Source: an uncultured Prevotella sp.
GTDB lineage: Bacteria; Bacteroidota; Bacteroidia; Bacteroidales; Bacteroidaceae
NCBI GenBank assembly: GCA_947177775.1
Contig: CAMWVS010000010.1
Location: 1 to 63,357 of the forward strand
Length of the DNA: 63,357 nucleotides
Reading direction: 5' to 3'
The position numbers and the translations under genes were made by a program. Under the pieces are notes generated by a model. The model was not told where the DNA came from. It was given only the letters and a program-made list of their open reading frames with translations, and made no database searches. Position 1 is the first letter of the stretch. Each line of letters starts with the position of its first letter. This document shows positions 37,589-47,939 of this stretch, in pieces.

Positions 37589-37595
37589 CACCGCA

Positions 37596-39080
37596 ATGAT
37601 AGCAGACGAACTTACATACCGCATACATCAGTCTTTAGCAATGGAACCGACGGCCGACCAGGCCGAGGCCATCAGCGTGTTCGGACGGTTCATGTCCGAC
37701 CGCGGCGACCGTGTGGCCATGATCATGCGTGGCTCAGCCGGAACGGGAAAAACGACACTGGCCGGGGCCATTGTCAGGGCGTTGGCCGGGCTGGGCGTGC
37801 GCATGGTGCTGCTGGCCCCAACGGGGCGCGCGGCAAAGGTGTTCTCTCTGAACGCCGGTCATAAGGCGTTCACCATCCACCGCCGCATCTACCGCCAGAA
37901 GACAGCGGGCGACATGTCGGCGTTCAATCTCAACGTCAACACACTTTCGGACACGCTCTTCATCATCGACGAGGCCTCGATGGTGGCCAACGGCGGAGGC
38001 ATGGACTCTGTCTTCGGCAGCGGCCGTCTGCTTGACGACATCATCGAGTTCGTGTACAGCGGCCGCAACTGCCGCATGATGCTCATCGGAGACCGCGCCC
38101 AGCTGCCACCGGTGGGTGAAGAGGAAAGCCCCGCTCTGCAGGCGGAAGTGCTTCGCTGCTACGGGCTGGACGTCCATGAAGCCGACCTCTGCAACGTTTT
38201 AAGGCAGGCGGAGACGTCGGGCATTCTGTGGAACGCCACCATGATACGCAGCATGATCACCCACGACGAGCTGACGCAGCTGCCACGTCTCAGATTCCGC
38301 GGCTTTGCCGACATAGCCATCGTGCCGGGAGACGAGCTTATCGAGACACTGGCAACAAGCTACAGCCGCGCCGGAATGGACGAAACGATGGTTATCACGC
38401 GAAGCAACAAGCGCGCAAACATCTACAACCGCGGCATCCGGGCCACTGTTCTCGACCGGGAAGAGGAACTTTGCACGGGCGACATGCTGATGGTTGTGAA
38501 GAACAAATACTTTGAAAATGAAGGACGGTCTTTAAATGAAGGACGGTCTTTAAATGAAGAACAAAGAGCGAAGAGTGAAGAATTCATTGCCAACGGTGAC
38601 CGTGCCCGCGTCTACCGTGTCCGCAACATACATGAAATGCACGGCTTCCGTTTTGCCGAAGTAACGCTCCAGTTTCCCGACTATGACAACCTTGAGATGA
38701 CACAGACCGTCATTCTCGATACGCTGACGACGGACGCACCGGCACTGACGCGAGAGCAGAACGAACGTCTTTTCAATGCCGTTGAAGCCGACTATGCCGA
38801 CATTCCGCGCAAGGCCGACCGCATGCGCAGCATGAAACAGGACAAGTATTACAGCGCCCTACAAGTGAAATTCGCCTACGCCGTCACCTGCCACAAGGCG
38901 CAGGGCGGACAGTGGGCACACATCTACATAGACCAAGGCTACATGACGGGCGACATGCTCACACCCGACTACATCCATTGGCTGTACACAGCATTCACCC
39001 GGGCGACCGAACGGCTATATCTCGTCAACTGGCCGAAGGAACAGATTGACACTAATGAACCTTTATCAAAAACGAAATGA
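37596..39080 (+). CDS. RecD2-like superfamily 1B DNA helicase, 494 aa
   Basis: An ATP-dependent 5'-3' DNA helicase related to RecD/exodeoxyribonuclease V alpha. It has Walker A GSAGTGKT (46-53), motif II LFIIDEASMV (about 130), and the C-terminal UvrD_C_2 motif AVTCHKAQGGQWAHIYID. It is short compared with full RecD2, lacking the long N-terminal region, as usual for Bacteroidetes versions. Residues about 307-330 are an extra low-complexity stretch encoded by an 18-bp direct repeat (38518-38553). It overlaps the next gene by 4 bases (ATGA). The start at 37596 keeps the usual lead-in before the P-loop. Confidence 0.88.
   Translation: MIADELTYRIHQSLAMEPTADQAEAISVFGRFMSDRGDRVAMIMRGSAGTGKTTLAGAIVRALAGLGVRMVLLAPTGRAAKVFSLNAGHKAFTIHRRIYRQKTAGDMSAFNLNVNTLSDTLFIIDEASMVANGGGMDSVFGSGRLLDDIIEFVYSGRNCRMMLIGDRAQLPPVGEEESPALQAEVLRCYGLDVHEADLCNVLRQAETSGILWNATMIRSMITHDELTQLPRLRFRGFADIAIVPGDELIETLATSYSRAGMDETMVITRSNKRANIYNRGIRATVLDREEELCTGDMLMVVKNKYFENEGRSLNEGRSLNEEQRAKSEEFIANGDRARVYRVRNIHEMHGFRFAEVTLQFPDYDNLEMTQTVILDTLTTDAPALTREQNERLFNAVEADYADIPRKADRMRSMKQDKYYSALQVKFAYAVTCHKAQGGQWAHIYIDQGYMTGDMLTPDYIHWLYTAFTRATERLYLVNWPKEQIDTNEPLSKTK
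38514..38585 (+). repeat. In-frame 18-bp direct repeat inside the RecD-like gene
   Basis: Two copies of AATGAAGGACGGTCTTTA (38518-38553) plus a partial third encode NEGRSL twice. The reading frame stays open. The family's usual segment here runs from KNKYF directly to FIANGD. Confidence 0.75.
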
Positions 39081-39637
39081 TATACATCAACGACGATATT
39101 GAAACCCTCGACATGGACAACGCGATGGCACGAATATCGGCGCAACGGCGCGAAAAAGTCATGCTGATGCGCAACGAGCGTGACCGCAGGCTGAGCGTGG
39201 CGGCCTATCTGCAACTGCTCAACGCGCTGGAAACGGAATACGGGATAACCGCCCCACCCCATTTCGATTTTCATGATGGCGGCAAACCGTTCATCGCCGG
39301 CCGCCAGGACATCTGTTTCAGCATGAGCCACTGCCGCTGCGGCGTGGCATGTGCTGTTAGCGACCGCCCCGTCGGCATCGACATTGAAACAATCCGCCCA
39401 TACCGCCGTGAACTGGCCGAACGCGTGATGAACACCGAAGAAATGGACGTCATCACGTCGTCGCCACATCCCGAAATCGAATTTATCAGGCTGTGGACCA
39501 TGAAGGAGAGCTTTCTGAAAATGACAGGCGAAGGCATCCGCAGTGACCTTAAGCTGGTTCCGCTCTCATCCGCTCGCTTCACAACGACGATAAACGCCGC
39601 CCGCGGATATATATGTACAGTGTGCGAGACGGCATGA
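39077..39637 (+). CDS. 4'-Phosphopantetheinyl transferase (Sfp type), 186 aa
   Basis: Transfers the phosphopantetheine arm of CoA to a carrier-protein serine. The Sfp-family magnesium-binding motif GIDIETIRP is followed by the WTMKESFLKMTGEGI motif (W-x-x-K-E). Upstream, RRLSVAAYLQLL and KPFIAGRQDICFSMSHCR match the family's substrate-site signatures. Its length suits a short Sfp-type enzyme. It is translationally coupled to the RecD-like gene by an ATGA overlap. No carrier-protein pathway is visible nearby, so the target is unknown. Confidence 0.88.
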   Translation: MIYINDDIETLDMDNAMARISAQRREKVMLMRNERDRRLSVAAYLQLLNALETEYGITAPPHFDFHDGGKPFIAGRQDICFSMSHCRCGVACAVSDRPVGIDIETIRPYRRELAERVMNTEEMDVITSSPHPEIEFIRLWTMKESFLKMTGEGIRSDLKLVPLSSARFTTTINAARGYICTVCETA

Positions 39638-39700
39638 CAGGGCAATGAAAAAGCCGATTATGACATGTCCCATCAAATCCCACCATTCCCATACCCCTAC

Positions 39701-39800
39701 AAACTCCCATAAATCCCATAAAATCCCATAAACTCCCATAAGCTCCCATAAAATCCCATAAATCCCATAAACTCCCATAAGCTCCCATAAAATCCCATAA
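39701..39800. repeat. Short-word tandem array upstream of rmuC
   Basis: About nine units of a 9-11-base word (TCCCATAAA, CTCCCATAAG and variants) lie between the phosphopantetheinyl transferase gene and rmuC. Unlike other arrays in the window it is not clearly palindromic. Confidence 0.8.
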
Positions 39801-39827
39801 TACAACTCCAATATAAAGAAGAACAAA

Positions 39828-41261
39828 ATGACAGCACTCTACATCATCATCGGCATCATTATAGGAGCCGTAGCAACATGGATAGCCGTGAGCCGCAAGG
39901 CCGCCGGCAGACTGACAGAAAAAGAAAGACTCTCCATGCAGCAGACCATTGAGCTGGAAAAGAAATCCACCGAGCTGGCCTTGCTGACGGAACAGATGTC
40001 AAAAAACGCCGCACACATGGCCGAGGCGGAACGTGAGAACAAGGCTCTTGCCGCACGCGCCGAAGCCCAGGCCCGCGAGATTGAGATACTGCGCAAACAG
40101 TCTACGGAAGAAGCGCGGCTGCGCAGTGAGCAGTTTGCCGAACAGCTCCGCACGGCAAAGGAACAGATCACCAACGTGGCGAACCAGATAATGGAACAGA
40201 ACGCACGCAAGCTCAAAGAGCAGAACACAGAGAACATCGGACATATCACACAGCCGCTAAAGGACGCCATCAGCGACATGCGCAAGGCTCTGACGGACAA
40301 CATCAAGGACTCCGCACAACATTCGGCCTCCTTCCGCGAGCAGATAAGGCTGATGATGGAAAGCAACCGCGAGATTGGCGAGAAGGCGGAGTCGCTGGCC
40401 AACGTTCTGCGGCGGGACAATAAGGCGGCCGGCAACATGGGAGAGATTATCCTCGGCGACCTTCTGACGTCGCAGGGCCTGACGGAAGGCATCCACTATG
40501 AGGTGCAGGCACGGCTGCGCGACGAGACCGGACGCTCGCTGAAAAACGACGACACGGGCCGCGAGATGCAGCCCGACGTCATCCTCCACTATCCGCAGGG
40601 GCAGGACGCCATCATCGACTCGAAAGTTTCGCTTGTGGCATACCAGCGATATGTCAACGCAGAAACGGCCGAGGAAAAGGAACGCCATCTGCAGGACCAC
40701 ATCAAGAGTGTGCGCAGCCACGTCACGGAGCTGGCCCGAAAGGACTACAGCCGCTATATCAGAGCGCCGCGCGAGGCCGTAGACTTCGTCATAATGTTCG
40801 TTCCTTTCGAGTCATCCCTGCAACTGGCACTGGCCAACGACCCCACACTGTGGCGCGAGGCATTCGAGCGTAAGGTCTTCATCACGGGCGAACAGAACCT
40901 GCTCGGCATTCTCCACATGATTCACATTGCATGGGTGCAGAACCAGCAGGCGGAGAATCAGGAGAAGGTCTTCGGCATCGCCGAACAGCTCATCGATCGT
41001 CTCGGTGATTTCATAAAGCGCTATAACACGCTCGGCGACACGCTTGCAAAGGCGCAGAAAGACTATGATTTCGCCAACAACAAGCTCATTACCGGTGCTC
41101 AGAGCGTTGTCAAGAAAGGCCGCGAGCTCGTCGACATGGGGGCAAAGGAGAATCCCAACCGCCGTATTCCCAAACCAGAACCGGAACTGCCGGGAACAGA
41201 CAATGACGGACAAGAGAAGGAAAAGAAGGAAGAAATGCCGGAAAAGACCAGGAAGTCCTGA
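39828..41261 (+). CDS. rmuC: RmuC family DNA recombination protein, 477 aa
   Basis: RmuC proteins have a restriction-endonuclease-like core and limit inversions at short inverted repeats. The N-terminus is a membrane helix (MTALYIIIGIIIGAVATWIAV), followed by a long coiled coil (about 30-190). The RmuC core runs from about 195 to 420: GNMGEIILGDLLTSQGL, MQPDVILHYPQGQDAIIDSKVSL and FVIMFVPFESSLQLAL. The tail is charged. Its stop overlaps the dinB start (TGATG), so the two are coupled. Such a gene is notable in a window so rich in inverted repeats, though this is only a coincidence of position. Confidence 0.93.
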   Translation: MTALYIIIGIIIGAVATWIAVSRKAAGRLTEKERLSMQQTIELEKKSTELALLTEQMSKNAAHMAEAERENKALAARAEAQAREIEILRKQSTEEARLRSEQFAEQLRTAKEQITNVANQIMEQNARKLKEQNTENIGHITQPLKDAISDMRKALTDNIKDSAQHSASFREQIRLMMESNREIGEKAESLANVLRRDNKAAGNMGEIILGDLLTSQGLTEGIHYEVQARLRDETGRSLKNDDTGREMQPDVILHYPQGQDAIIDSKVSLVAYQRYVNAETAEEKERHLQDHIKSVRSHVTELARKDYSRYIRAPREAVDFVIMFVPFESSLQLALANDPTLWREAFERKVFITGEQNLLGILHMIHIAWVQNQQAENQEKVFGIAEQLIDRLGDFIKRYNTLGDTLAKAQKDYDFANNKLITGAQSVVKKGRELVDMGAKENPNRRIPKPEPELPGTDNDGQEKEKKEEMPEKTRKS

Positions 41262-42349
41262 TGAAGGAACGCAAGATCATACACGTCGACATGGACGCTT
41301 TCTTCGCTTCTGTGGAACAGCGCGACCATCCCGAACTGCGCGGACTGCCAGTGGCCGTTGGTCACGACGGGCCGCGCGGCGTCGTTTCTACGGCAAGCTA
41401 TGAGGCACGGCGCTTCGGCGTGAGGTCGGCCATGCCGATGGCGCGCGCCAAGCGTATGTGTCCGCATCTCTGCGTAGTGAACGGCAACTACGGCGTGTAT
41501 AAGAAAGTGTCAGAACAAGTACACGCCATCTTCCGCGACTATACCGACGTCATCGAACCGCTGTCCATCGACGAGGCCTTTCTCGACGTGACGGAAAACA
41601 AACGCGGCATGACACTGGCCGTCGACATAGCCCGCGAAATACGCCGCCGCATACGCGAGGAGCTGAATCTGACAGCCTCGGCCGGTGTGTCATATAACAA
41701 GTTTCTGGCCAAGATTGCCTCGGAAGTGCGCAAGCCTGACGGTCTGACCGTCATCCATCCGGACCGCGCGGCCGACTTCATCGCCAACCTCCCGATAGAA
41801 CAGTTCTGGGGCGTCGGACCACGGACGGCCAAACGGATGCACTATATCGGTATCTTCACCGGCCGCGACCTGCGCCGCTGCTCGCTGCGTCATCTCACAG
41901 AGGTGTTCGGAAAGATGGGACAAACATACTACGACTTCGCCCGCGGCATCGATCTGCGTCCCGTACAGACGGAATATGTCCGCAAGTCGGTGGGCTGCGA
42001 ACATACGTTTGCCGAGGACATTAGTTCCCGTTCGGCCGTCATCATCGAACTCTACCACACGGTTATGGAACTCATCAGGCGGATTGACAAAGACGAGTTT
42101 GAAGGCCGCACGCTCACGCTGAAAGTGAAGTTCAGCGATTTCACACAAATCACACGCAGTCTCACACAACAGAAAATCCTTACCGCAAAGAAAGACATCC
42201 TGCCCCTGGCAAAACAATTATTGAAAGAAGTCAGCTATTCCACGGCTCACCCCATCCGCCTCATCGGATTAGCCGTGTCAAATCCTTCCACTGAATCACC
42301 ACCCCAGAAGGAAGAACCAACAGAAGGGTTCTTCGAGTTTGACGATTGA
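41261..42349 (+). CDS. dinB: DNA polymerase IV DinB, 362 aa
   Basis: A Y-family translesion polymerase. The catalytic palm motifs are HVDMDAFFASVEQRD at the N-terminus and PLSIDEAFLDVTE at about 100-112. Further family segments are LTASAGVSYNKFLAKIAS and the HhH region IEQFWGVGPRTAKRMHYIGI. The little-finger domain occupies about 240-340. There is no canonical beta-clamp QxxLF motif clearly at the end; the tail reads PTEGFFEFDD. It overlaps rmuC by one base and is the last gene of that pair. Confidence 0.95.
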   Translation: MKERKIIHVDMDAFFASVEQRDHPELRGLPVAVGHDGPRGVVSTASYEARRFGVRSAMPMARAKRMCPHLCVVNGNYGVYKKVSEQVHAIFRDYTDVIEPLSIDEAFLDVTENKRGMTLAVDIAREIRRRIREELNLTASAGVSYNKFLAKIASEVRKPDGLTVIHPDRAADFIANLPIEQFWGVGPRTAKRMHYIGIFTGRDLRRCSLRHLTEVFGKMGQTYYDFARGIDLRPVQTEYVRKSVGCEHTFAEDISSRSAVIIELYHTVMELIRRIDKDEFEGRTLTLKVKFSDFTQITRSLTQQKILTAKKDILPLAKQLLKEVSYSTAHPIRLIGLAVSNPSTESPPQKEEPTEGFFEFDD

Positions 42350-42510
42350 AAATGAGAGGCAGCGACAACGGAACGACAGTGTAATTCCATACGTTTCATC
42401 TATTAAAACAAACCGTTTGTCTATATCATCCCGATTCAATCCCTGTTGGTTTAAACCTTTTGCCAGAATACGCATCAAATAAATAGTTTAAACCAAATAA
42501 AATTTAGCGT

Positions 42511-42888
42511 ATGAAAAAAATAGTATTATTGGCCATTGTTGCTCTTCTGAGCTTCGGCAGTGCAAATGCCCAGAAAAATGGTGGACGCCAGCGTATGACA
42601 GTTGAAGAACAGGTGAGCAACCTGAAAAAGCAACTGAACCTGACAGACAAACAGACGGAGAAAATAACCGCTCTTTACACCGATTTTCAAAAGAAGATGC
42701 AGGAAGGCGGAGAAAAATCACGTGAACAAATGCGCAGCGAACGCGAAAACCTGGCCAATCAGGTGAACGCACTCCTGAACGACGAACAGAAAGCCGCATA
42801 TAAGAAAATGCAGGAACAGCGTCGTGGCGGACAATGTAAAGGACAAGGCAGAGGCCAAGGACAAGGTCGCGGACAAAGAAACAACTGA
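42511..42888 (+). CDS. DUF4890-like small exported protein (Spy/CpxP-like), 125 aa
   Basis: A periplasmic helical protein with a clear signal peptide (MKKIVLLAIVALLSFGSANA). The mature part is charged and helical, with MTVEEQVSNLKKQLNLTDKQ, a pattern shared with DUF4890 and Spy/CpxP LTxxQ proteins that act as periplasmic chaperones or stress sensors. The C-terminal 25 residues are a Gly/Gln/Arg-rich tail (GQGRGQGQGRGQ) encoded by degenerate direct repeats. Monocistronic, followed by a terminator. Function is inferred only from the family resemblance. Confidence 0.75.
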   Translation: MKKIVLLAIVALLSFGSANAQKNGGRQRMTVEEQVSNLKKQLNLTDKQTEKITALYTDFQKKMQEGGEKSREQMRSERENLANQVNALLNDEQKAAYKKMQEQRRGGQCKGQGRGQGQGRGQRNN

Positions 42889-42921
42889 GGCATCTTTGTA
42901 TATAAATGAAAGTTTGATGGC

Positions 42922-42968
42922 AGGGGCATCGGGACATGAAGGAAACATGTCTTCGATGCCTCTATTTT
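42922..42968 (+). terminator. Terminator after the DUF4890-like gene
   Basis: Stem AGGGGCATCG (42922-42931) with CGATGCCTCT (42954-42963), extended inside by GACATG/CATGTC pairing, then ATTTTCT. Confidence 0.8.
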
Positions 42969-43069
42969 CTACCGTTAATGAAATCTCATAAGCTTGATTC
43001 AATACGCATATTTCTATTACGGAATAAATAAATCATATATCCCAAAGTGATACTTCAGATTTTATGTAT

Positions 43070-43077
43070 TACTTTTG
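43070..43077 (+). promoter_or_regulatory. -7 box of the DUF4421-like gene
   Basis: TACTTTTG matches TAnnTTTG. It lies just inside the longest open frame (from 43064), which argues for the downstream start at 43172. Confidence 0.6.
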
Positions 43078-43171
43078 CACACGAAAAAAAAATAGAAATA
43101 GATCTACCAACATTATTATACCGATTGGTCGACTTGCTGCTGTTTTTATCACAAGATTCATTGGAACAACT

Positions 43172-44185
43172 ATGTCACCAGAGAAAGAAACAAGGTTAAC
43201 AACAGCTGGATATATCTGTCTCCTGCCGATATTCCTGCTCTGCTACGCATTTCCCGCCATGGGACAGAGCCGTCTGCTCCACCGCATAGACAGCGTGGCG
43301 GGACGGATGTACTACAGGGCAAAGGTGGACACGGCGTACATCCGCAGACCGGAAGGCCGATGGATAGTGAAACTGCGGGCCAATGTCTCCGGGGCACAGA
43401 TAGAGACCGATGGCACGATGGACGGTGTGAGCTATAATACGGAGCTGCGGTCGGCCCTTCGTGAAACGTTCAGCGTGAGCGTGGCCTACCGCGGACTGTC
43501 ACTCGGACTGTCGCTCAATCCGGCACATCTCACCGGCCGCGACAACGATATGGAATTGAATCTCAGTTCATACGGCAACAAAGTTGGCGGAGAAATCGTA
43601 CTGCATTCGTCGAAGACATTCTCTGGAACGGTGACACGCGACGGTATTGAGAACGACGTGCCCGTAGGACTTGTCCGGCAGTCAATACTATCGGCAAACG
43701 GGTATTACGTGTTCAATAACCGACGCTTCTCTTATCCCGCCGCTCTCAGCCAGTCATACCGCCAACGGCGCAGTGCCGGCAGCTGGATGCTGGGGCTTTC
43801 ACTCTGGGGCGGCGTTGTCAGTGTTGCCCGCAGCGAAGCACTGACGTCACAGCCGTTCGACATCAGTCTGGCACAGATTGCCATCGGCGGAGGTTACGGC
43901 CACAACTTTGTGGTTGACCGCCGCTGGCTGTTCCACATCTCCGCGCTCCCCACGTTCGTTGCCTACGGGCACAACAGGATGGAAACTGACGGTACGAGCC
44001 GCAAGATAGACTATAGCTTTCCGGAAGTGATAATAACGAGCCGAGCCGCCATTATCTATCATTTTCCACGATGCTTCACCGACCTGTCGATGGTGGCCAG
44101 TATAATGAGCATGGGAACTCCCGACAAAATGGAATTTGCCGACTCCAAATGGCGCGGTCGACTGTTCTTTGGCGTAATGCTGTAA
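43172..44185 (+). CDS. DUF4421-like exported protein, 337 aa
   Basis: Probably an outer-membrane or periplasmic beta-rich protein. With the start at 43172 it has a signal peptide (hydrophobic YICLLPIFLLCYAFPAMGQ). The rest has alternating beta-strand pattern with Tyr/Arg-rich turns: DTAYIRRPEGRWIVKLRAN, SVAYRGLSLGLSLNP, GGYGHNFVVDRRWLFHISALP and a C-terminal strand WRGRLFFGVML, fitting the DUF4421 family of Bacteroidetes. An upstream ATG at 43064 would place the promoter box inside the gene. Function unknown. Confidence 0.78.
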   Translation: MSPEKETRLTTAGYICLLPIFLLCYAFPAMGQSRLLHRIDSVAGRMYYRAKVDTAYIRRPEGRWIVKLRANVSGAQIETDGTMDGVSYNTELRSALRETFSVSVAYRGLSLGLSLNPAHLTGRDNDMELNLSSYGNKVGGEIVLHSSKTFSGTVTRDGIENDVPVGLVRQSILSANGYYVFNNRRFSYPAALSQSYRQRRSAGSWMLGLSLWGGVVSVARSEALTSQPFDISLAQIAIGGGYGHNFVVDRRWLFHISALPTFVAYGHNRMETDGTSRKIDYSFPEVIITSRAAIIYHFPRCFTDLSMVASIMSMGTPDKMEFADSKWRGRLFFGVML

Positions 44186-44240
44186 GCGGATGTAAATGTA
44201 AAACAGACAGGAAATGATGGGAATATAAAACGATGATTAC

Positions 44241-44329
44241 TATATATAACCGTTGACGGAATTCAATATGTTCAACTTTATATTATACATTCTATTAAGT
44301 TTTTAATTCCGCCAACAAGTTATATATAA
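44241..44329. repeat. Long imperfect inverted repeat beside the CRISPR trailer
   Basis: Left arm 44241-44263 (TATATATAACCGTTGACGG and on) pairs with right arm 44305-44329. Some 20 of 24 positions match. It lies between the DUF4421-like gene and the distal end of the CRISPR array and may end both transcripts. Confidence 0.7.
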
Positions 44330-44347
44330 TCAATGTGTGCGACCGAG

Positions 44348-45772
<1,425 letters not shown>

Positions 45773-45942
45773 CGTCTATATAATTACATCTTATTAATCA
45801 GAAATTTAGCCATATCAAAATGCGAATCCATTTTTTTATTTTATTTGATGATAATTTATTGTCTCATAGACTTCTTAATGTGCTGATTATAAACAATTGC
45901 GAAAACACTACTTTTTTTGTAATGCAACACATTCGCATTCTA
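45773..45942 (-). promoter_or_regulatory. CRISPR leader
   Basis: About 170 bases of AT-rich sequence separate the leader-proximal repeat from cas2. Position and composition fit a leader; no exact promoter or IHF site was identified. Confidence 0.65.
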
Positions 45943-46233
45943 TTATATAATAAGAGCATCATTTACTTTATAAGATGTTTCAACACCTATCACTTCAACT
46001 CTTCTACTTTCATTCTTACTGAGAATATAGAACCGAACACTATCAAGAGACATATCAATAATACTTTTGATACGTTCTTTCAATAGACAATATTGCGCAT
46101 CTGTAACATCACACTCAAAAACAGAATTTTGTACCCTCTGCCCATAATCCATACAAGCTTTAGCCACACACCTTAAACGGCGCGCCCCTTCCCTACTTGT
46201 TGTATCCACATCGTATGTAACGAGAATATACAT
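45943..46233 (-). CDS. cas2: CRISPR-associated protein Cas2, 96 aa
   Basis: Cas2 is the structural partner of Cas1 in the spacer-integration complex. The N-terminus MYILVTYDVDTTSREGARRL has the conserved first-strand Asp, and CMDYGQRVQNSVFECDV matches the family core. The length is typical for I-C Cas2. It is the last gene of the operon, 9 bases after cas1, and abuts the leader. Confidence 0.97.
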   Translation of the reverse strand: MYILVTYDVDTTSREGARRLRCVAKACMDYGQRVQNSVFECDVTDAQYCLLKERIKSIIDMSLDSVRFYILSKNESRRVEVIGVETSYKVNDALII

Positions 46234-46242
46234 AGCCCTAAA

Positions 46243-47265
46243 TCATTTTATTAAAAATACCGGATAGTTATCAATATCCTGCCTGATATACCTCGCCATC
46301 AGCATTGCCTGTATGTATGGTAAGAGACCTATCTCAACCTTTTCATTCAGATAAGGATGGATTATCAATTCACGTTTTCTGTTCTGCCATGCAGAAATAA
46401 AAGTCTTTTTCCCTTTATCAGTCATAACGACTCCGTTATCACCTTGAAATAAGAAATCCTTGATTGTTATCTGTCTTTTATTAATTAAAGACAATACAAA
46501 ACGGTCACCCAAATAAGCACGCAACTCCTCCATCATATCCAAAGCTAAAGATGTACGCCCGGGACGAAGCGTATGCAGAAATCCTACGTATGGATCAAGT
46601 CCGACTGTTTCGAGCGCTGCAGAAACATCATTGGCTATCAAAGTATAAGCAAAAGACAACATGGCATTCACAGCATCCTTGGGAGGACGGCGGTTACGGC
46701 CATGAAACGGGAAATCGGCCTTTTGATTAAGAATCAAGACCGGTAGCACCTCAAAATAAGCCCCCGAAGCCATACCTTCATAACCTATCAGTACCGTTTT
46801 ATCCCGTGCCGCAAGTGCATCACGCTTGGCATGTTCCAACACACGTACTGCCTGATTGATGGTCTCATCTTCTCCATAATCACGAATATACCTTCTCAGA
46901 ATATTACGATAGTTCTGAATCTTTCCTCCAATCATCAACCTTGCCACATTCAATGACCAAGACTCATCATCCGACAACCGGTATTGTCTCTTGCGAAGCA
47001 ATACATTTCCTTTTGTAGCTCCTTGCACACGGGCTATAAATCTGCCATGCGGAGAAAGAAAGGTCAACGATATGCCATTGTCACTGCACAGTTTCATTAT
47101 GCCGGGGCTTGCGCCCATATAGCCGAACGTAACAATACTTTCTATATTTATGGCCGGAATACGAAACACCTCCTCTTGCTTGACAGACACAACAACATTC
47201 AGCCCATCTTTGCTCAAATAGGCTTCTGGAGTTGTCACATACAGAGTATTCAATAACTTTCTCAT
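46243..47265 (-). CDS. cas1: CRISPR-associated integrase Cas1 (type I-C), 340 aa
   Basis: Cas1 integrates new spacers at the leader end. The N-terminal beta domain starts MRKLLNTLYVTTPEAYLSKDG; the catalytic domain shows YEGMASGAYFEVLP (metal-binding Glu), DPYVGFLHTLRPGRTSLALDMMEELRA (His and Asp/Glu of the active site) and the C-terminal helix region. Length is normal. It overlaps cas4 by 4 bases, a sign of coupled expression, and Cas4 probably helps it choose PAM-bearing spacers. Confidence 0.97.
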   Translation of the reverse strand: MRKLLNTLYVTTPEAYLSKDGLNVVVSVKQEEVFRIPAINIESIVTFGYMGASPGIMKLCSDNGISLTFLSPHGRFIARVQGATKGNVLLRKRQYRLSDDESWSLNVARLMIGGKIQNYRNILRRYIRDYGEDETINQAVRVLEHAKRDALAARDKTVLIGYEGMASGAYFEVLPVLILNQKADFPFHGRNRRPPKDAVNAMLSFAYTLIANDVSAALETVGLDPYVGFLHTLRPGRTSLALDMMEELRAYLGDRFVLSLINKRQITIKDFLFQGDNGVVMTDKGKKTFISAWQNRKRELIIHPYLNEKVEIGLLPYIQAMLMARYIRQDIDNYPVFLIK

Positions 47266-47927
47266 GTATATAAGTTTTTATTGAGGTAAGTATCTACCGT
47301 TGTACATTTTTGGACCATCGTCGGCATACATATTTCCTTTAGTGAACATTTGTCGCAATGCTTTCCATATTCAGCTTTTGGGATAATAGCCTTGCCAAAT
47401 ATATCATGCATATCCCAAGCACATTGTCTGACGATATCGCGCAATTCGTCTGTTATAGCCACCTCTACCCGATGACGAAGTTCTCCATAAAAGAACGCAC
47501 CGTATGGTATATGGATAGTGTACATTTCTTCAAGACACATTGTTTGTGCCGCCAACTGTACTTCATCTACCTCATTCTTTTTCGGTCGGCCATGCTTATA
47601 CTCCACAACCACTGGCAGCCAACGTCCCGGATATTTTGGATGCAATATTGTATCTTCCGAGGATGGAGAAGGAAGTAACTCTATGGCATCGGAAATGCCA
47701 TAGAGCCCCAACTCACGCGAAGCGATATTCACCGCACGCAATGTTATCTGATCACCGCACTTCTGCCTGTAGAACGGATCATCCACATGCTTATGCAAAA
47801 TCTGCCCCTCAATGGTAAGGCGGTTATCGTCCCATTGCTGCTCAATGTGAATCAAGGCCCATTGCCGGGGACAGAACCTGAAGTGCTGAATCCCCGACAA
47901 CATGAGCATATCGTCTTCGGCGTACAT
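47262..47927 (-). CDS. cas4: CRISPR-associated exonuclease Cas4, 221 aa
   Basis: A RecB-type nuclease with an iron-sulfur cluster that trims prespacers and selects the PAM. The cluster ligands are visible: an N-terminal Cys in HFRFCPRQWA and three C-terminal Cys in HCDKCSLKEIC. Nuclease motifs include LYGISDAIE and VVEYKHGRPKK, followed by QLAAQTMCLEE. It lies between cas7 (12-base gap) and cas1 (4-base overlap). Confidence 0.95.
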   Translation of the reverse strand: MYAEDDMLMLSGIQHFRFCPRQWALIHIEQQWDDNRLTIEGQILHKHVDDPFYRQKCGDQITLRAVNIASRELGLYGISDAIELLPSPSSEDTILHPKYPGRWLPVVVEYKHGRPKKNEVDEVQLAAQTMCLEEMYTIHIPYGAFFYGELRHRVEVAITDELRDIVRQCAWDMHDIFGKAIIPKAEYGKHCDKCSLKEICMPTMVQKCTTVDTYLNKNLYT

Positions 47928-47939
47928 TATCTTTTGTTT

